The notes under the pieces: generated by a model
What the model was told of the DNA's origin: nothing
The model's input: only the letters and a program-made list of their open reading frames with translations
Database searches by the model: none
DNA from: an uncultured Anaerolineaceae bacterium
GTDB lineage: Bacteria; Chloroflexota; Anaerolineae; Anaerolineales; Anaerolineaceae
Length of the DNA: 44,283 nucleotides
Reading direction: 5' to 3'
Assembly: GCA_937920255.1 (NCBI GenBank)
Contig: CALDSL010000501.1
Span: 1 to 44,283, forward strand
Position numbers and translations under genes: made by a program
Shown: piece after piece, positions 32,549 to 41,363 of the stretch
Position numbering within the stretch: the stretch's first letter is position 1
Layout of the letters: each line of letters opens with the position of its first letter

Positions 32549-34171
32549 ATGAATCAATCTGCAGATCCTGTCTTCGAACAGGTGGGGGCATACCTGCGCG
32601 CTGGCAACAAGGCCGCCGCAAGAGAAATACTTCGGAAGTATCTACAGCTCAATCCCAGAAATATCGATGCCTGGTACTGGCTCAGCCGGGCGGTGGAAAC
32701 GCGCGCTGAGGCGCTGTTCTGCCTGCAACAAGCGCTGCGCCTGCAACCAGATAATCGGGAAATCCGCGGGCTGATTGAAGACATGCAAGTTAGTCACCCC
32801 GCGCCCCGCGTTGAGCCGGCGCCAGTGAACGCCGCACCGGGCATACCGGTCAGCGGCGCGGCTGCGCGCCAGCCGGGTGGCCCTGCCCGCCCGCCGGCGG
32901 CAGTGGTTCACACCAAACGTGGATCGCGCAGATTTTTGCTGCCCGCCGTGATCCTCGCCGCCGTACTGCTGCTCACCGCCATTTTTGTTTTCTTCAGCCT
33001 GTGGTTTCGCGGCAGCGCGGGGTTTGCTCCAACCTCCGAACCGGTCGCGCTGGACGGTCAGATCAATACACCACCCACCGCCGCAGTAGTGCGCCCCACC
33101 CTTCCGGCCGCCGCCATCACGGTGATGACCCCGGCGCCTCCAACCGCGGCGCCTTCTTCACCCCGCATTGCGTACCAGGGAGTGGACAATAACATCTACA
33201 TCCTGTATCTGGACAGCGGCGAAAAGGCGCGCGTCACCGGGACGGAAAACCTTGACCAGTGGTACGGTTCGCCAGACTGGTCGCCCGACGGCAGCCACCT
33301 GGCCTACTGTTTTATGAGCGCATCTGACCGGGCCATTATCCTGTACGTAGCCGAAGCTGACGGCTCGAACCCGCGCGAATTGACCGACCGCTCATCCTGC
33401 CAGTTCGATTGGACCCCCGACAGCAAATACATCACCGCCAATGACTATGAAGACATCACGCGCACGCCCGATGCTGCCAGCGCGTTCGGGATGCTCCCTT
33501 CAAACCTGTGGAATTTTGACGTGCACACCGGTGAAAAGACCTTGCTGGTCGAAGCTTTCAGCGATTACACGCTGGCGCTGCCGCGCTGGTCGCCGGACGG
33601 CGAATGGCTGTTTTTCCATGAAATCACCTATATCGAAGGCAGCGGCAACCTGATCGGCTGGAACACAAAAACCGGCGAACGCATCCAGGCGTTTCAGGGC
33701 GACCAGGGCCCGGCCGGGTACGCCAGCTTCTCGCCCGACGGTTCGAAGATCCTTTTCGATGAAAGCGTCTATGTGCCCCAGGCGGGCATGGGGATCTATC
33801 AATCGGACACCAACGGGGAGAACCGGCGCAAAATCTTTTCGGATCCCGGGCGCGGGGCCGCGGGCGCGCACTGGTCGCCGGATGGCAAAACGATTGCTTT
33901 CCAACTGGGGGTCGAACCCTGGTCGCCGGTCAGCCTGATGGTGATGAAACCCGATGGCAGCGGCGCCCACGCGGTTCTGGATGATTACTCCGGCGCCTAT
34001 GTGTGGTCGCCGGACGGCCAGTGGCTGCTGATTCAAAGCAACGGCGAGTTGCTCCTGCACCACCTGAAGACGGACGCGCAGACGCGCCTGGGCGAAGCCA
34101 GCACGTACGGCATACCCGACTGGTACCTGCCCGGCGGCGCGCCGCCATCCAAGGAATCCACCGGCGATTGA
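32549..34171 (+). CDS. Membrane-anchored TolB-like beta-propeller protein with N-terminal TPR-like region
   Basis: A 540-residue protein with three parts. Residues 1-75 are a cytoplasmic TPR-like repeat pair (AGNKAAAREILRKYLQLNP, then IDAWYWLSRAVE and EALFCLQQALRLQPDN). A Pro/Ala linker leads to one transmembrane helix at about 129-153. After a second Pro/Thr linker comes an extracytoplasmic beta-propeller with six WD40-like TolB blades, each marked by a WSPDG-type turn (PDWSPDGS, FDWTPDSK, PRWSPDGE, ASFSPDGS, AHWSPDGK, VWSPDGQ). The arrangement suggests a surface binding or scaffold protein; no enzyme motif is seen. The ATG follows GAGGTGGGA. Confidence 0.9.
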   Translation: MNQSADPVFEQVGAYLRAGNKAAAREILRKYLQLNPRNIDAWYWLSRAVETRAEALFCLQQALRLQPDNREIRGLIEDMQVSHPAPRVEPAPVNAAPGIPVSGAAARQPGGPARPPAAVVHTKRGSRRFLLPAVILAAVLLLTAIFVFFSLWFRGSAGFAPTSEPVALDGQINTPPTAAVVRPTLPAAAITVMTPAPPTAAPSSPRIAYQGVDNNIYILYLDSGEKARVTGTENLDQWYGSPDWSPDGSHLAYCFMSASDRAIILYVAEADGSNPRELTDRSSCQFDWTPDSKYITANDYEDITRTPDAASAFGMLPSNLWNFDVHTGEKTLLVEAFSDYTLALPRWSPDGEWLFFHEITYIEGSGNLIGWNTKTGERIQAFQGDQGPAGYASFSPDGSKILFDESVYVPQAGMGIYQSDTNGENRRKIFSDPGRGAAGAHWSPDGKTIAFQLGVEPWSPVSLMVMKPDGSGAHAVLDDYSGAYVWSPDGQWLLIQSNGELLLHHLKTDAQTRLGEASTYGIPDWYLPGGAPPSKESTGD

Positions 34172-34201
34172 TGCGCTCGCAGGCGCGGAGCAGCCCGAGA
34201 C

Positions 34202-35260
34202 CTATGGCAGCGCGGCGGGGTTGAACAGGTTGCGCGGCTTCTTTCCGTCCAGCCAGGCGAAAACATCATCTACGATCATGCGCGAATGCCGCTCGGCTAC
34301 CTCTTCAGCCGCGCCGCCCAGGTGCGGAGTGAGAATCACGTTCTCCATCGCCAGCAGCGGGTGGTTCGCGGGGATCGGCTCGTACCAGAACACGTCCAGC
34401 GCTGCCCCGGCAATGCGCTGTTCGCTCAGCGCCTCCAGCAGCGCGGTCTGGTCGATGACCGCTGCGCGCGCGGTGTTGATCAGGTACGCGCCGGGTTTCA
34501 TGGCGGCGAAGGCTTCGCGGTTGAGCAGCCCGCGCGACTGCGGGCTGACCCGGCAGTGCACCGATAGAAAATCGGACTGCGCCAGCAGTTCGTCCAGCCC
34601 GGTGAGCTCAATTTGTAACGCTTCCGCGTGGACGCGGTCGTTTCCAAAACTGTATGCGGCTACACGCATACCAAACGCGCGCGCCAGCCGGGCTACCTCT
34701 TCGGCCACGTGCCCCAACCCGATCAGGCCAAGCGTCCGGCCGTGCAACTCCAGGCCGCACAGTTCTTTGTACGGGCTTTCCCCGTCCAGGTTCCAGGTGA
34801 TGTCGGGTGAAGGATCCGCTCCCGCGAACTCTGCGCGCTCCGTTCCCACATAGCGCCCGGCGCGCAGCGCGCGGTCGCCGCGGGTGATGTTGCGGGCCGC
34901 GTTGATCATCAAGCCCAGGGTGAACTCGGCCGCGGCCAGCGCGTTGCGCCCGGGCGTGTGGATCACCGGAATGCCGCGCGCGGTGGCGGCGGCCACATCC
35001 ACGTTGACCGGGTTGCCACGCCCGCAGGCGATCAGGCGCAAATCGGGGTTGGCCGCAATCACGCGCGCGCTGACCGGCTCGTAACCGACGATCAGCAGTT
35101 GGGTCGAGTGGGATAGCGCCACCACTTCGTCTTCAGATAACCGGTTGCCGGTCTGGCCCCAACCGGCAAGCCGCACTTCACAGCGCGAACGCAGGCGTTC
35201 AAGCTGGGCGTCACTGATCAACAGCGTGACCAGGGCAGTCAGATGGTTGTAGGAAGGCAT
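34202..35260 (-). CDS. D-isomer-specific 2-hydroxyacid dehydrogenase family protein
   Basis: An NAD-dependent oxidoreductase of 352 residues related to phosphoglycerate dehydrogenase. The nucleotide loop is GLIGLGHVAEEVARLARAFG, where the third glycine of GxGxxG is Ala. The catalytic Arg is in NTARAAVID, the Glu in DVFWYEPIPANHPL and the His in TPHLGG. It lies 104 bases after the SorC-type regulator on the same strand and may be the last gene of the sugar cluster. Such proteins are often found beside FGGY kinases, but the substrate is unknown. The ribosome site is weak (AGAAG), so the start has moderate support. It converges with the propeller gene at 30 bases. Confidence 0.92.
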   Translation of the reverse strand: MPSYNHLTALVTLLISDAQLERLRSRCEVRLAGWGQTGNRLSEDEVVALSHSTQLLIVGYEPVSARVIAANPDLRLIACGRGNPVNVDVAAATARGIPVIHTPGRNALAAAEFTLGLMINAARNITRGDRALRAGRYVGTERAEFAGADPSPDITWNLDGESPYKELCGLELHGRTLGLIGLGHVAEEVARLARAFGMRVAAYSFGNDRVHAEALQIELTGLDELLAQSDFLSVHCRVSPQSRGLLNREAFAAMKPGAYLINTARAAVIDQTALLEALSEQRIAGAALDVFWYEPIPANHPLLAMENVILTPHLGGAAEEVAERHSRMIVDDVFAWLDGKKPRNLFNPAALP

Positions 35261-35364
35261 AAATAAAGTTTCTTCTCTGCAGTGCGTGCGCAGGATCCCT
35301 GTAATGGTAACACAACTTGCGTCCGGTGGACCAGGCGAAGTGCGTGCATCCCGGCGCGGCGATC

Positions 35365-36312
35365 TTACCGCGTTTCCAGCAGCCGGCGGGCGGTCTGAGA
35401 GTCAGTGATCAGGGTGTTGATAAAGCCGCCGCGGATGGCGCCCAGGATGGCGTGGAATTTCTCCGTACCGCCGGCCACCCCCACCACTCGCCCGATGCAT
35501 TTCAGCTCTTCCAGGCTGATACCGATCACGCGCTCTTTCATTTCGGTCTGGATCGGATTGCCCTGTTCATCGTAGAAATGCAGGGCAATATCCCCTACCG
35601 CGCCCATCTCAATCAATCTGTTCATCTCTTCCCAGGAAATAATGCTTTCCCCGCGCATCAGCAGCGCTCCTGGCGTGGGCGCGCCAATGGCGACAAACGC
35701 CACGTTCACCTGGCGGGCTTTGTCGAGCGTCTGCGCGACGTGGCGGTCGGAGCGCAGCAGCCGGGCCGCCTCCGCCGAACCGACAATGCCGGGCGTGGGC
35801 ATCAGCCACAGCGCCGCGTCGATCGTCATCGACGTGCGGCTCACCAGCCAGGTGGCGTGCGATTCAGCGCTCGGCTCGCCCAATCCACCCACCATCTGCA
35901 CCACGATGCAGTTGTGCTTCTTCTCGGGGGTCAGGTTTTCCACCATAGCCGCCAGCGAGATGCCCCAGGTGAGCCCGATCACATCGCCGTCTTTGACCAC
36001 CCGGTTAAAATATTCCGCGGCGGCCGGGCCGAGCGCGCGCGCGGTGTTCTCGTATGAATCAGGGTCGGGGGTGTCGATCACCACCGCTTCGAGCAGCCCG
36101 TAGCGGGTCTCCAACTGGCGTTCCAACTCGGTGAAACTGCCGGGTTCCTGCACGATGGTGATCTTGACGATGCCCTGGTCCAGCGCTTCCTGCATCAGAC
36201 GCGAGACACGCGGGCGCGACATGCGCAGCCGGTCAGCGATCATCTCTTGCGTCAGGCCGTTTTCGTAATACAGCTTGGCGACTTTGATCATCAAACGGTG
36301 ACGTTCATTCAT
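35365..36312 (-). CDS. SorC/DeoR-type sugar-sensing transcriptional regulator
   Basis: A 315-residue regulator of the SorC family (SorC, LsrR, DeoR of Bacillus). The N-terminal helix-turn-helix is MIKVAKLYYENGLTQEMIADRLRMSRPRVSRLM (parts GLTQEMIADRL and MSRPRVSRLM). The C-terminal sugar-phosphate-binding domain has the family blocks DGDVIGLTWGISLAAMV and VVQMVGGLG, and GVAGGTEKFHAILGAIRGG near the end. The ATG at 36312 has GGGAGG 7 bases upstream. It is placed 47 bases after the rhamnulokinase-like gene in the same operon. It should respond to a phosphorylated sugar made by the adjacent kinases (inference). Confidence 0.94.
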   Translation of the reverse strand: MNERHRLMIKVAKLYYENGLTQEMIADRLRMSRPRVSRLMQEALDQGIVKITIVQEPGSFTELERQLETRYGLLEAVVIDTPDPDSYENTARALGPAAAEYFNRVVKDGDVIGLTWGISLAAMVENLTPEKKHNCIVVQMVGGLGEPSAESHATWLVSRTSMTIDAALWLMPTPGIVGSAEAARLLRSDRHVAQTLDKARQVNVAFVAIGAPTPGALLMRGESIISWEEMNRLIEMGAVGDIALHFYDEQGNPIQTEMKERVIGISLEELKCIGRVVGVAGGTEKFHAILGAIRGGFINTLITDSQTARRLLETR

Positions 36313-36359
36313 TGCATCGCCTCCCAAATTGCTGCCCGCGGGCGACAGCGTCTCAACGC

Positions 36360-37847
36360 CTATTCCCGGGCGCAGATCTGCCGGTAACTGTCCCAGCGGT
36401 CATCCCAATAGCTGGACGGCGCGGGAAGAAATGTTTGCGGCTCAAATGATTCTCGTACCACCTGGCGGATATCTTCCACCGAATGGAAATGACCCAGCCC
36501 CATGGCCTGCACCAGCACATTGCCGGCGGCGGTGGCCTCCACCGGCCCGGCGATCACCGGCTTTCCGGTGCAGTCGGCGGTCATCTGGTTCAGCAGGCTG
36601 TTGCGCGACCCGCCGCCGATGATGTGAATGCTCTTCAGCCGCCGCCCCAGCACCTGCTCAAAATCGCCCAGCAGCGAACGGTATTGGAACGCCAGGCTCT
36701 CCAAAATGGAGCGTACCAGTTCGCCCTCGGTTTGCGGAACAGCCTGCCGCGTGGCGCGGCAGAAGTTCTGGATGCGGGCGGGCATATCACCGGGGTTGAG
36801 AAAATCGGGCCAGGCCACGTCTATCAGCGCGCCTCCCGCGGGCGCCGCGCTGGCAAGCTGGTTGAGATCAGCGTAGCTGTAAGCACGGCCGGCGCGCTCC
36901 CACGCCTGGCGGCACTGCTGCAGCAGCCACATCCCCGGCGCGATCTTGAGAAACCGCGTGCGCCCCTGCGGGCTGCCTTCATTGGTGAGGTTGCGCGCCA
37001 GGGTAGAAGCGTTGATCAGCGGTTGTTCCAGTTCCACGCCTACCAGCGACCAGGTGCCGGACGAAATGTACAAAAAGTCGCTGCCGGAAACCGGAATGGC
37101 GGTCACCGCGCTGCCGGTATCGTGACTGGCAGGCAGCACCACCTGCACCTCCGGCGCGCAGCCGGTAGCAGCGCGCAGCGCCGGCCGCAGCCCGCCCAGT
37201 GACGACCCGGGCTGCACCACGTTCTGGAACAGGCGTGCGGGAAGCCCCAACCGCTCCAGCAAATCCACTGCCCAGTCCTGGCGGCGCTGGTCGAAGCACT
37301 GCGTGGTGGTGGCGGCCGTATATTCACAGGCCACCACGCCGCTCAGCCAGTAATGGAATAGATCCGGCAGCATCAGCAGCCCGCCGGCGGCTTCGAGCAG
37401 TTCTGGCTCATATTCGGCGGTGGCCAGCAGTTGGTAGAGTGTGTTGAACGCCTCAAACTGGTTGCCGGTGATGTCGTAAATCTGCTCGCGCGGCACGCGC
37501 GAAAAAGCCAGGTCCAGCATTCCGGCCGTGCGCGGATCGCGGTAATGGCGCGGGTTGCTCAACAGGCGCCCGCTGCGGCTGAGCAAGGCGTAGTCGACGC
37601 CCCAGGTATCCACCCCCACGCTGGCTAGTTGATCACCGTAACGCGCGGCGGCCTGCGCCAGCCCTTCCTGGATTTCACCCCAAATGCGCAGCACATCGGT
37701 GAACAGTCCGTCGCCGGCGCTGATGGCGATGGTGGGAAAGCGACGCAGCTCTTCCAGCGACAAGCAGCCGCCGTCCAGATGCCCGACCATCACCCGGCCG
37801 GTTTCCGCGCCGATATCCACCGCCAGCAGCTTTACCGCTGCGCTCAT
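36360..37847 (-). CDS. rhaB: Rhamnulokinase-like FGGY carbohydrate kinase
   Basis: A cytoplasmic sugar kinase of 495 residues. The phosphate-binding start is LLAVDIGAETGRVMVG; rhamnulokinases have Gly-Ala-Glu-Ser/Thr rather than the Gly-Thr-Thr of xylulokinases. SVGVDTWGVDYALL and NPRHYRDPRTAGM are hallmarks of RhaB. The ATP-site blocks are YISSGTWSLVGVEL and IHIIGGGSRNSLLNQMTAD. The likely reaction is L-rhamnulose to L-rhamnulose-1-phosphate; L-fuculose is an alternative. It overlaps the upstream kinase stop by 4 bases. The class II aldolase fragment at the window's right end would split the product. Confidence 0.9.
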   Translation of the reverse strand: MSAAVKLLAVDIGAETGRVMVGHLDGGCLSLEELRRFPTIAISAGDGLFTDVLRIWGEIQEGLAQAAARYGDQLASVGVDTWGVDYALLSRSGRLLSNPRHYRDPRTAGMLDLAFSRVPREQIYDITGNQFEAFNTLYQLLATAEYEPELLEAAGGLLMLPDLFHYWLSGVVACEYTAATTTQCFDQRRQDWAVDLLERLGLPARLFQNVVQPGSSLGGLRPALRAATGCAPEVQVVLPASHDTGSAVTAIPVSGSDFLYISSGTWSLVGVELEQPLINASTLARNLTNEGSPQGRTRFLKIAPGMWLLQQCRQAWERAGRAYSYADLNQLASAAPAGGALIDVAWPDFLNPGDMPARIQNFCRATRQAVPQTEGELVRSILESLAFQYRSLLGDFEQVLGRRLKSIHIIGGGSRNSLLNQMTADCTGKPVIAGPVEATAAGNVLVQAMGLGHFHSVEDIRQVVRESFEPQTFLPAPSSYWDDRWDSYRQICARE

Positions 37848-39358
37848 GACCCTTCCGCCGCCTGCCGGTAGACCGGCTTGAGATGCTGGTACAGATCCAA
37901 AAACGTGCGGTACTGCTTCTCATACACCGGAGAGCCATCCGGATAGGAGATCACCTGGTCGACCGCCACCATGCGTTGCACCGCTTCGGCATAGTCGGCG
38001 TACAGCCCAATGGCCTTACCGGCCATGAGGATATTACCCAGATTGCCGGTATCCGGCGTGGTCACGGTGAACACCGGCCGGCGCAGGATTTTGGCCAGGA
38101 TCTCCAGCCACACCGGGCTTTTCAGACCGCCGCCCACCGCGCGCACTTCGTTGATCTTGACCCCCAGCGATTCGACCGTCTCGATGTTATTGCGCAGACC
38201 AAAAGACACGCCTTCCATCACCGCGCGGATGAAATGCGCCTTCTCGGTCTTGAGGTTCACGCCAAAGAACACGCCACGCGCGTCGGAATCCCAGTACGGG
38301 GTGCGTTCGCCGTTGAGGTACGGCAGGAACACCAATCCCCCGCTGCCTTCCGGCACAGCCTGCGCCGCGGCATTGTACTGGTCGAACACATCGCCTGAGC
38401 CGCTGCCGGACTGCGGGTCGAAGGCATTTTTGAACCACTCCAGCGACGCGCCGGCGGTCTGCATGATGCCCAAAATAGCCCAATGGTCGCGCAGCGCGTA
38501 ATTCCAGCAGAGTGTCAGGCGGCGTTCGTCCGCCAGCGGGCGGCCGGCGCACACGCTGATCACGCCAGCCGTGCCGATGATCAGCGTCACCTGACCCGGC
38601 TGGACCATCCCCGCGCCGAGCGCCGAGGCGGTGTTATCTGAACTGCCGTTGACCATGGGCGTGCCGGCCGGAATGCCGGTCAACTGGCTGACTTCCGGCA
38701 GAACATGGCCGATGATGGTGTCGCACGGCTGCACATCGGGCAGCATGCGGCGCGGGATGCCGAACAGGTCAAACGCGGGCTGCGACCATTGCTGTTTGGC
38801 CACGTTAAAGAGCAGCGTTCCGCTGGCTTCGGCATAATCGGTGGCACGCTGCCCGGTGATGCGGTATTTGAGATAATCTTTGGCCACCAGAATATGCTCA
38901 ACCCGTGACCAGACTTCCGGCTGGTTTTCCTGCACCCACTTGATCTGCGGCGCGGAATAGGTGGTGGATACGTCATTCGAGGTCTCAGCCGCCAGCAGGG
39001 CGCAGGCCTCGGCGTCCTGGTGCAGGCGCGCCACAATCTCGGCCGAGCGCTGGTCCATCCAGGTGATGGCTGGTCGCAGGATATTATCCTGCCCGTCCAG
39101 GTAGACCTGGGTGTGCATCTGTCCACAAATGCCAATGGCGGCAATGTGGGGAAAATCCTCAGGGAATGCCTCGTGCAGCGCCTGGGTGGCCTGCAAGAAT
39201 CCGTTCCACCAGTCCAATGGGTTCTGTTCAGCATAGCCGGGGTGGGGCACGTCGATCGGGTAGCCACTGGAGCGCGAACCCAGGAGATTGCTGTCTTCCG
39301 AAAACAAACTGACCTTGATACTGGTCGTGCCTAAGTCGATGCCGAGCAGCCGGTTCAT
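37844..39358 (-). CDS. Xylulokinase-like FGGY carbohydrate kinase
   Basis: A sugar kinase of 504 residues. Motifs: LLGIDLGTTSIKVSLF at the start, GICGQMHTQVYLD and LRPAITWMDQRSAEI (xylulokinase-like active-site blocks), MVNGSSDNTASALGAG with the catalytic Asp, TLIIGTAGVISV, and VRAVGGGLKSPVW near the end. It is coupled by 4-base overlaps to the permease before it and the rhamnulokinase-like gene after it. D-xylulose is the default substrate guess. With a rhamnose-type kinase next door, another ketose or an Lsr-like substrate is possible. Confidence 0.9.
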   Translation of the reverse strand: MNRLLGIDLGTTSIKVSLFSEDSNLLGSRSSGYPIDVPHPGYAEQNPLDWWNGFLQATQALHEAFPEDFPHIAAIGICGQMHTQVYLDGQDNILRPAITWMDQRSAEIVARLHQDAEACALLAAETSNDVSTTYSAPQIKWVQENQPEVWSRVEHILVAKDYLKYRITGQRATDYAEASGTLLFNVAKQQWSQPAFDLFGIPRRMLPDVQPCDTIIGHVLPEVSQLTGIPAGTPMVNGSSDNTASALGAGMVQPGQVTLIIGTAGVISVCAGRPLADERRLTLCWNYALRDHWAILGIMQTAGASLEWFKNAFDPQSGSGSGDVFDQYNAAAQAVPEGSGGLVFLPYLNGERTPYWDSDARGVFFGVNLKTEKAHFIRAVMEGVSFGLRNNIETVESLGVKINEVRAVGGGLKSPVWLEILAKILRRPVFTVTTPDTGNLGNILMAGKAIGLYADYAEAVQRMVAVDQVISYPDGSPVYEKQYRTFLDLYQHLKPVYRQAAEGS

Positions 39359-40335
39359 GCAGCGCGCCTCCTGAGTTGGACTTTATTCTCGATCACATAC
39401 TTGATGACCATCACCACGATCAGCACCACGCCCCACAGCGCCAGGGTCAAAAAGTTGCTGACGCCCATCAGGTTGAGCCCGCTGGAGATCATCTGCAAGA
39501 TGACCAGCGACAGCACCAGACCGGAAACGCGGCCGAACCCGCCCGCCGCGCTGACACCGCCTAGCACCGAGGCCAGCACGGTCAGCAGCAGGTACGATTC
39601 GCCATAGTCGGCTTTGGCGGAGTTGAAACGCGAGATCATCACCACCGCGGCTACGCCCGAAAGAATGCCGGAGATGATATAGGTGCGCATCAGCACCGAG
39701 CGGTTGTTAACCCCCGAGAAGAAGGTCGCCACCGGGTTGGAGCCGATCAAATAAATGCGTGTTCCCAGGGGAGTATTGTTGAGAATCAACCCCATCACCC
39801 CGGCCGCGGCCAGGAAGATGATCAGCGGCACAGGCACGCCGAGGACACGCCCGCTGCCCACCGACAGCATAACCGGTGAAAAGCCGGAGATCACGTAGCC
39901 CTGGGTGAGCACAATCGACACGCCGCCCAACAGGATGGAGGTGCCCAGCGTGGCCAGAATGGGAGACATATCCAGCCGCGAGATCAGGAAACCATTGAGT
40001 ATACCCACCAAACCCGCCACAATTAATCCGGCGATAATGGCCACCATCATCGTACCCACATCTCCCAGGCTGGCGAGCATGGATTCATTGGTCAGGATCA
40101 GCGCCATGACGATGCCGGCCAGGTTGGCGGTGGCGATGATGGACAGGTTAATGCCGGCAGTGAGCATGGTGATCATCATCGCCAGCGACAGGATGCCCAG
40201 TTCGGGCATCTGGTAGGCCATCGATTGCAGGTTGCCCAGGTTCATAAAATCAGTGCCGGTCAGCGACCACAGGATGATAACCACCACCAGCATGACCGCG
40301 AATAAAACAAATAAGTGTGAGAATCTTCGCAACAC
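39355..40335 (-). CDS. ABC transporter permease 2 of the Rha/Lsr-like importer
   Basis: A 326-residue permease with about ten helices in the RbsC/LsrD/RhaQ family. Blocks: AYQMPELGILSLAMMITMLTAGINLSIIATANL (parts GILSLAMMITML and GINLSIIATAN), LDMSPILATLGTSILLGG, and LASVLGGVSAAGGFGRVSGL. The start is a GTG at 40335 preceded by GGAGGAAG. Its stop overlaps the xylulokinase-like ATG by 4 bases. Two distinct permeases with one double ATPase match the LsrCD and RhaPQ arrangement rather than the single-permease ribose type. Confidence 0.93.
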   Translation of the reverse strand: MLRRFSHLFVLFAVMLVVVIILWSLTGTDFMNLGNLQSMAYQMPELGILSLAMMITMLTAGINLSIIATANLAGIVMALILTNESMLASLGDVGTMMVAIIAGLIVAGLVGILNGFLISRLDMSPILATLGTSILLGGVSIVLTQGYVISGFSPVMLSVGSGRVLGVPVPLIIFLAAAGVMGLILNNTPLGTRIYLIGSNPVATFFSGVNNRSVLMRTYIISGILSGVAAVVMISRFNSAKADYGESYLLLTVLASVLGGVSAAGGFGRVSGLVLSLVILQMISSGLNLMGVSNFLTLALWGVVLIVVMVIKYVIENKVQLRRRAA

Positions 40336-40351
40336 GGTTCTTCCTCCGGGG

Positions 40352-41353
40352 TCACGCCGTTTCAGTGATGACGCGCCGCTGAATGTTCTTGCGCATGCGA
40401 TAGGCGGATACGCCCACGCTGACCAAAATCACCAGCCCGATGACCACATCGTACCACTGCGAGGGCACGTGCATCAGCGTCAGACCGTTGCCCAGCAGTG
40501 TGATCAGCGCCACGCCCAGCACCGTGCCCATGATCGAGCCGGTGCCGCCCGCCAGGCTGGCGCCGCCCAGCACCACAGCCGCGATCACATCCATCTCCTT
40601 ACCCACCAGGGAGTTAGGCGCCACGGTCTGCACCAGCAGGGCCTGAATAACCGAGCCAAAACCGGCCATGAGCCCGATGAAGGCGTACACGAACAGGTTC
40701 AGCCGCAACAGGTTAAACCCGGCGCGCTCGGCCGAGGACGGACTGCCGCCCATCGCGTAGATGCTGCGCCCCAGCACGGTGTAGCGCAGGATAAACCACG
40801 CCAGAAGCACCAGCGCCAGCCAGATAACGGTCACGATGGAAAGACCGTAGGGATTGCCGGCCGGCGAGTACAGGGTGAACAGGCGAATATTGGCAAAATC
40901 GCCAAACCAGGTGGGGAAACCATACAGCCATTTGCCCTCAGACAGGACGGTGAGAATGCCGTAAAAAACATTCGAGGTGGCAATGGTGGTGATGATGGAC
41001 GGGATGCGGAAGAAGTAAATGATGGCGGCATTGAACGCGCCCAGCAGGATGCCGATCGCGCCCGCCAGCAGGAAGATCACAAAGATATTGAGCGAATCGC
41101 CGTAACGTAGTAAAGCCAGCGCCACCGCGTACCCGGATACGGTCGCGATGGCGGTGAACGAAAGATCGATGCCGCCGGAAATGAGCACAAACAGCATCCC
41201 GATGGCGAAGACGCCCATGAGAGACATGCTCTTGAGCAGGTCAAACAGGTTTTCCAGGCTGAAAAAACTGGGGTTGACCGCCGTGATAATGATCGAAACC
41301 ACGATAATAATCAGGAGAACGTAGGCTTCATGTCGCCGGAGTAAGGTCTTCAT
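40352..41353 (-). CDS. ABC transporter permease 1 of the Rha/Lsr-like importer
   Basis: A 333-residue polytopic permease. Blocks: SMSLMGVFAIGMLFVLISGGIDLSFTAIAT (parts GVFAIGMLFVLI and GGIDLSFTAIAT), FFRIPSIITTIATSNV, and VVLGGASLAGGTGSIMGTVLG. The ATG at 41353 is preceded by GAGG at 8 bases. The longer in-frame extension would run into the ATPase gene. It forms the channel with the product of 39355-40335. Confidence 0.93.
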   Translation of the reverse strand: MKTLLRRHEAYVLLIIIVVSIIITAVNPSFFSLENLFDLLKSMSLMGVFAIGMLFVLISGGIDLSFTAIATVSGYAVALALLRYGDSLNIFVIFLLAGAIGILLGAFNAAIIYFFRIPSIITTIATSNVFYGILTVLSEGKWLYGFPTWFGDFANIRLFTLYSPAGNPYGLSIVTVIWLALVLLAWFILRYTVLGRSIYAMGGSPSSAERAGFNLLRLNLFVYAFIGLMAGFGSVIQALLVQTVAPNSLVGKEMDVIAAVVLGGASLAGGTGSIMGTVLGVALITLLGNGLTLMHVPSQWYDVVIGLVILVSVGVSAYRMRKNIQRRVITETA

Positions 41354-41363
41354 AAAAGGCGCC

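Noticed and set aside
40232..41110. A long plus-strand frame opposite the two permease genes
   Set aside because: The translation is His/Gln/Arg-rich with no domain; hydrophobic permease codons read backwards give such strings.
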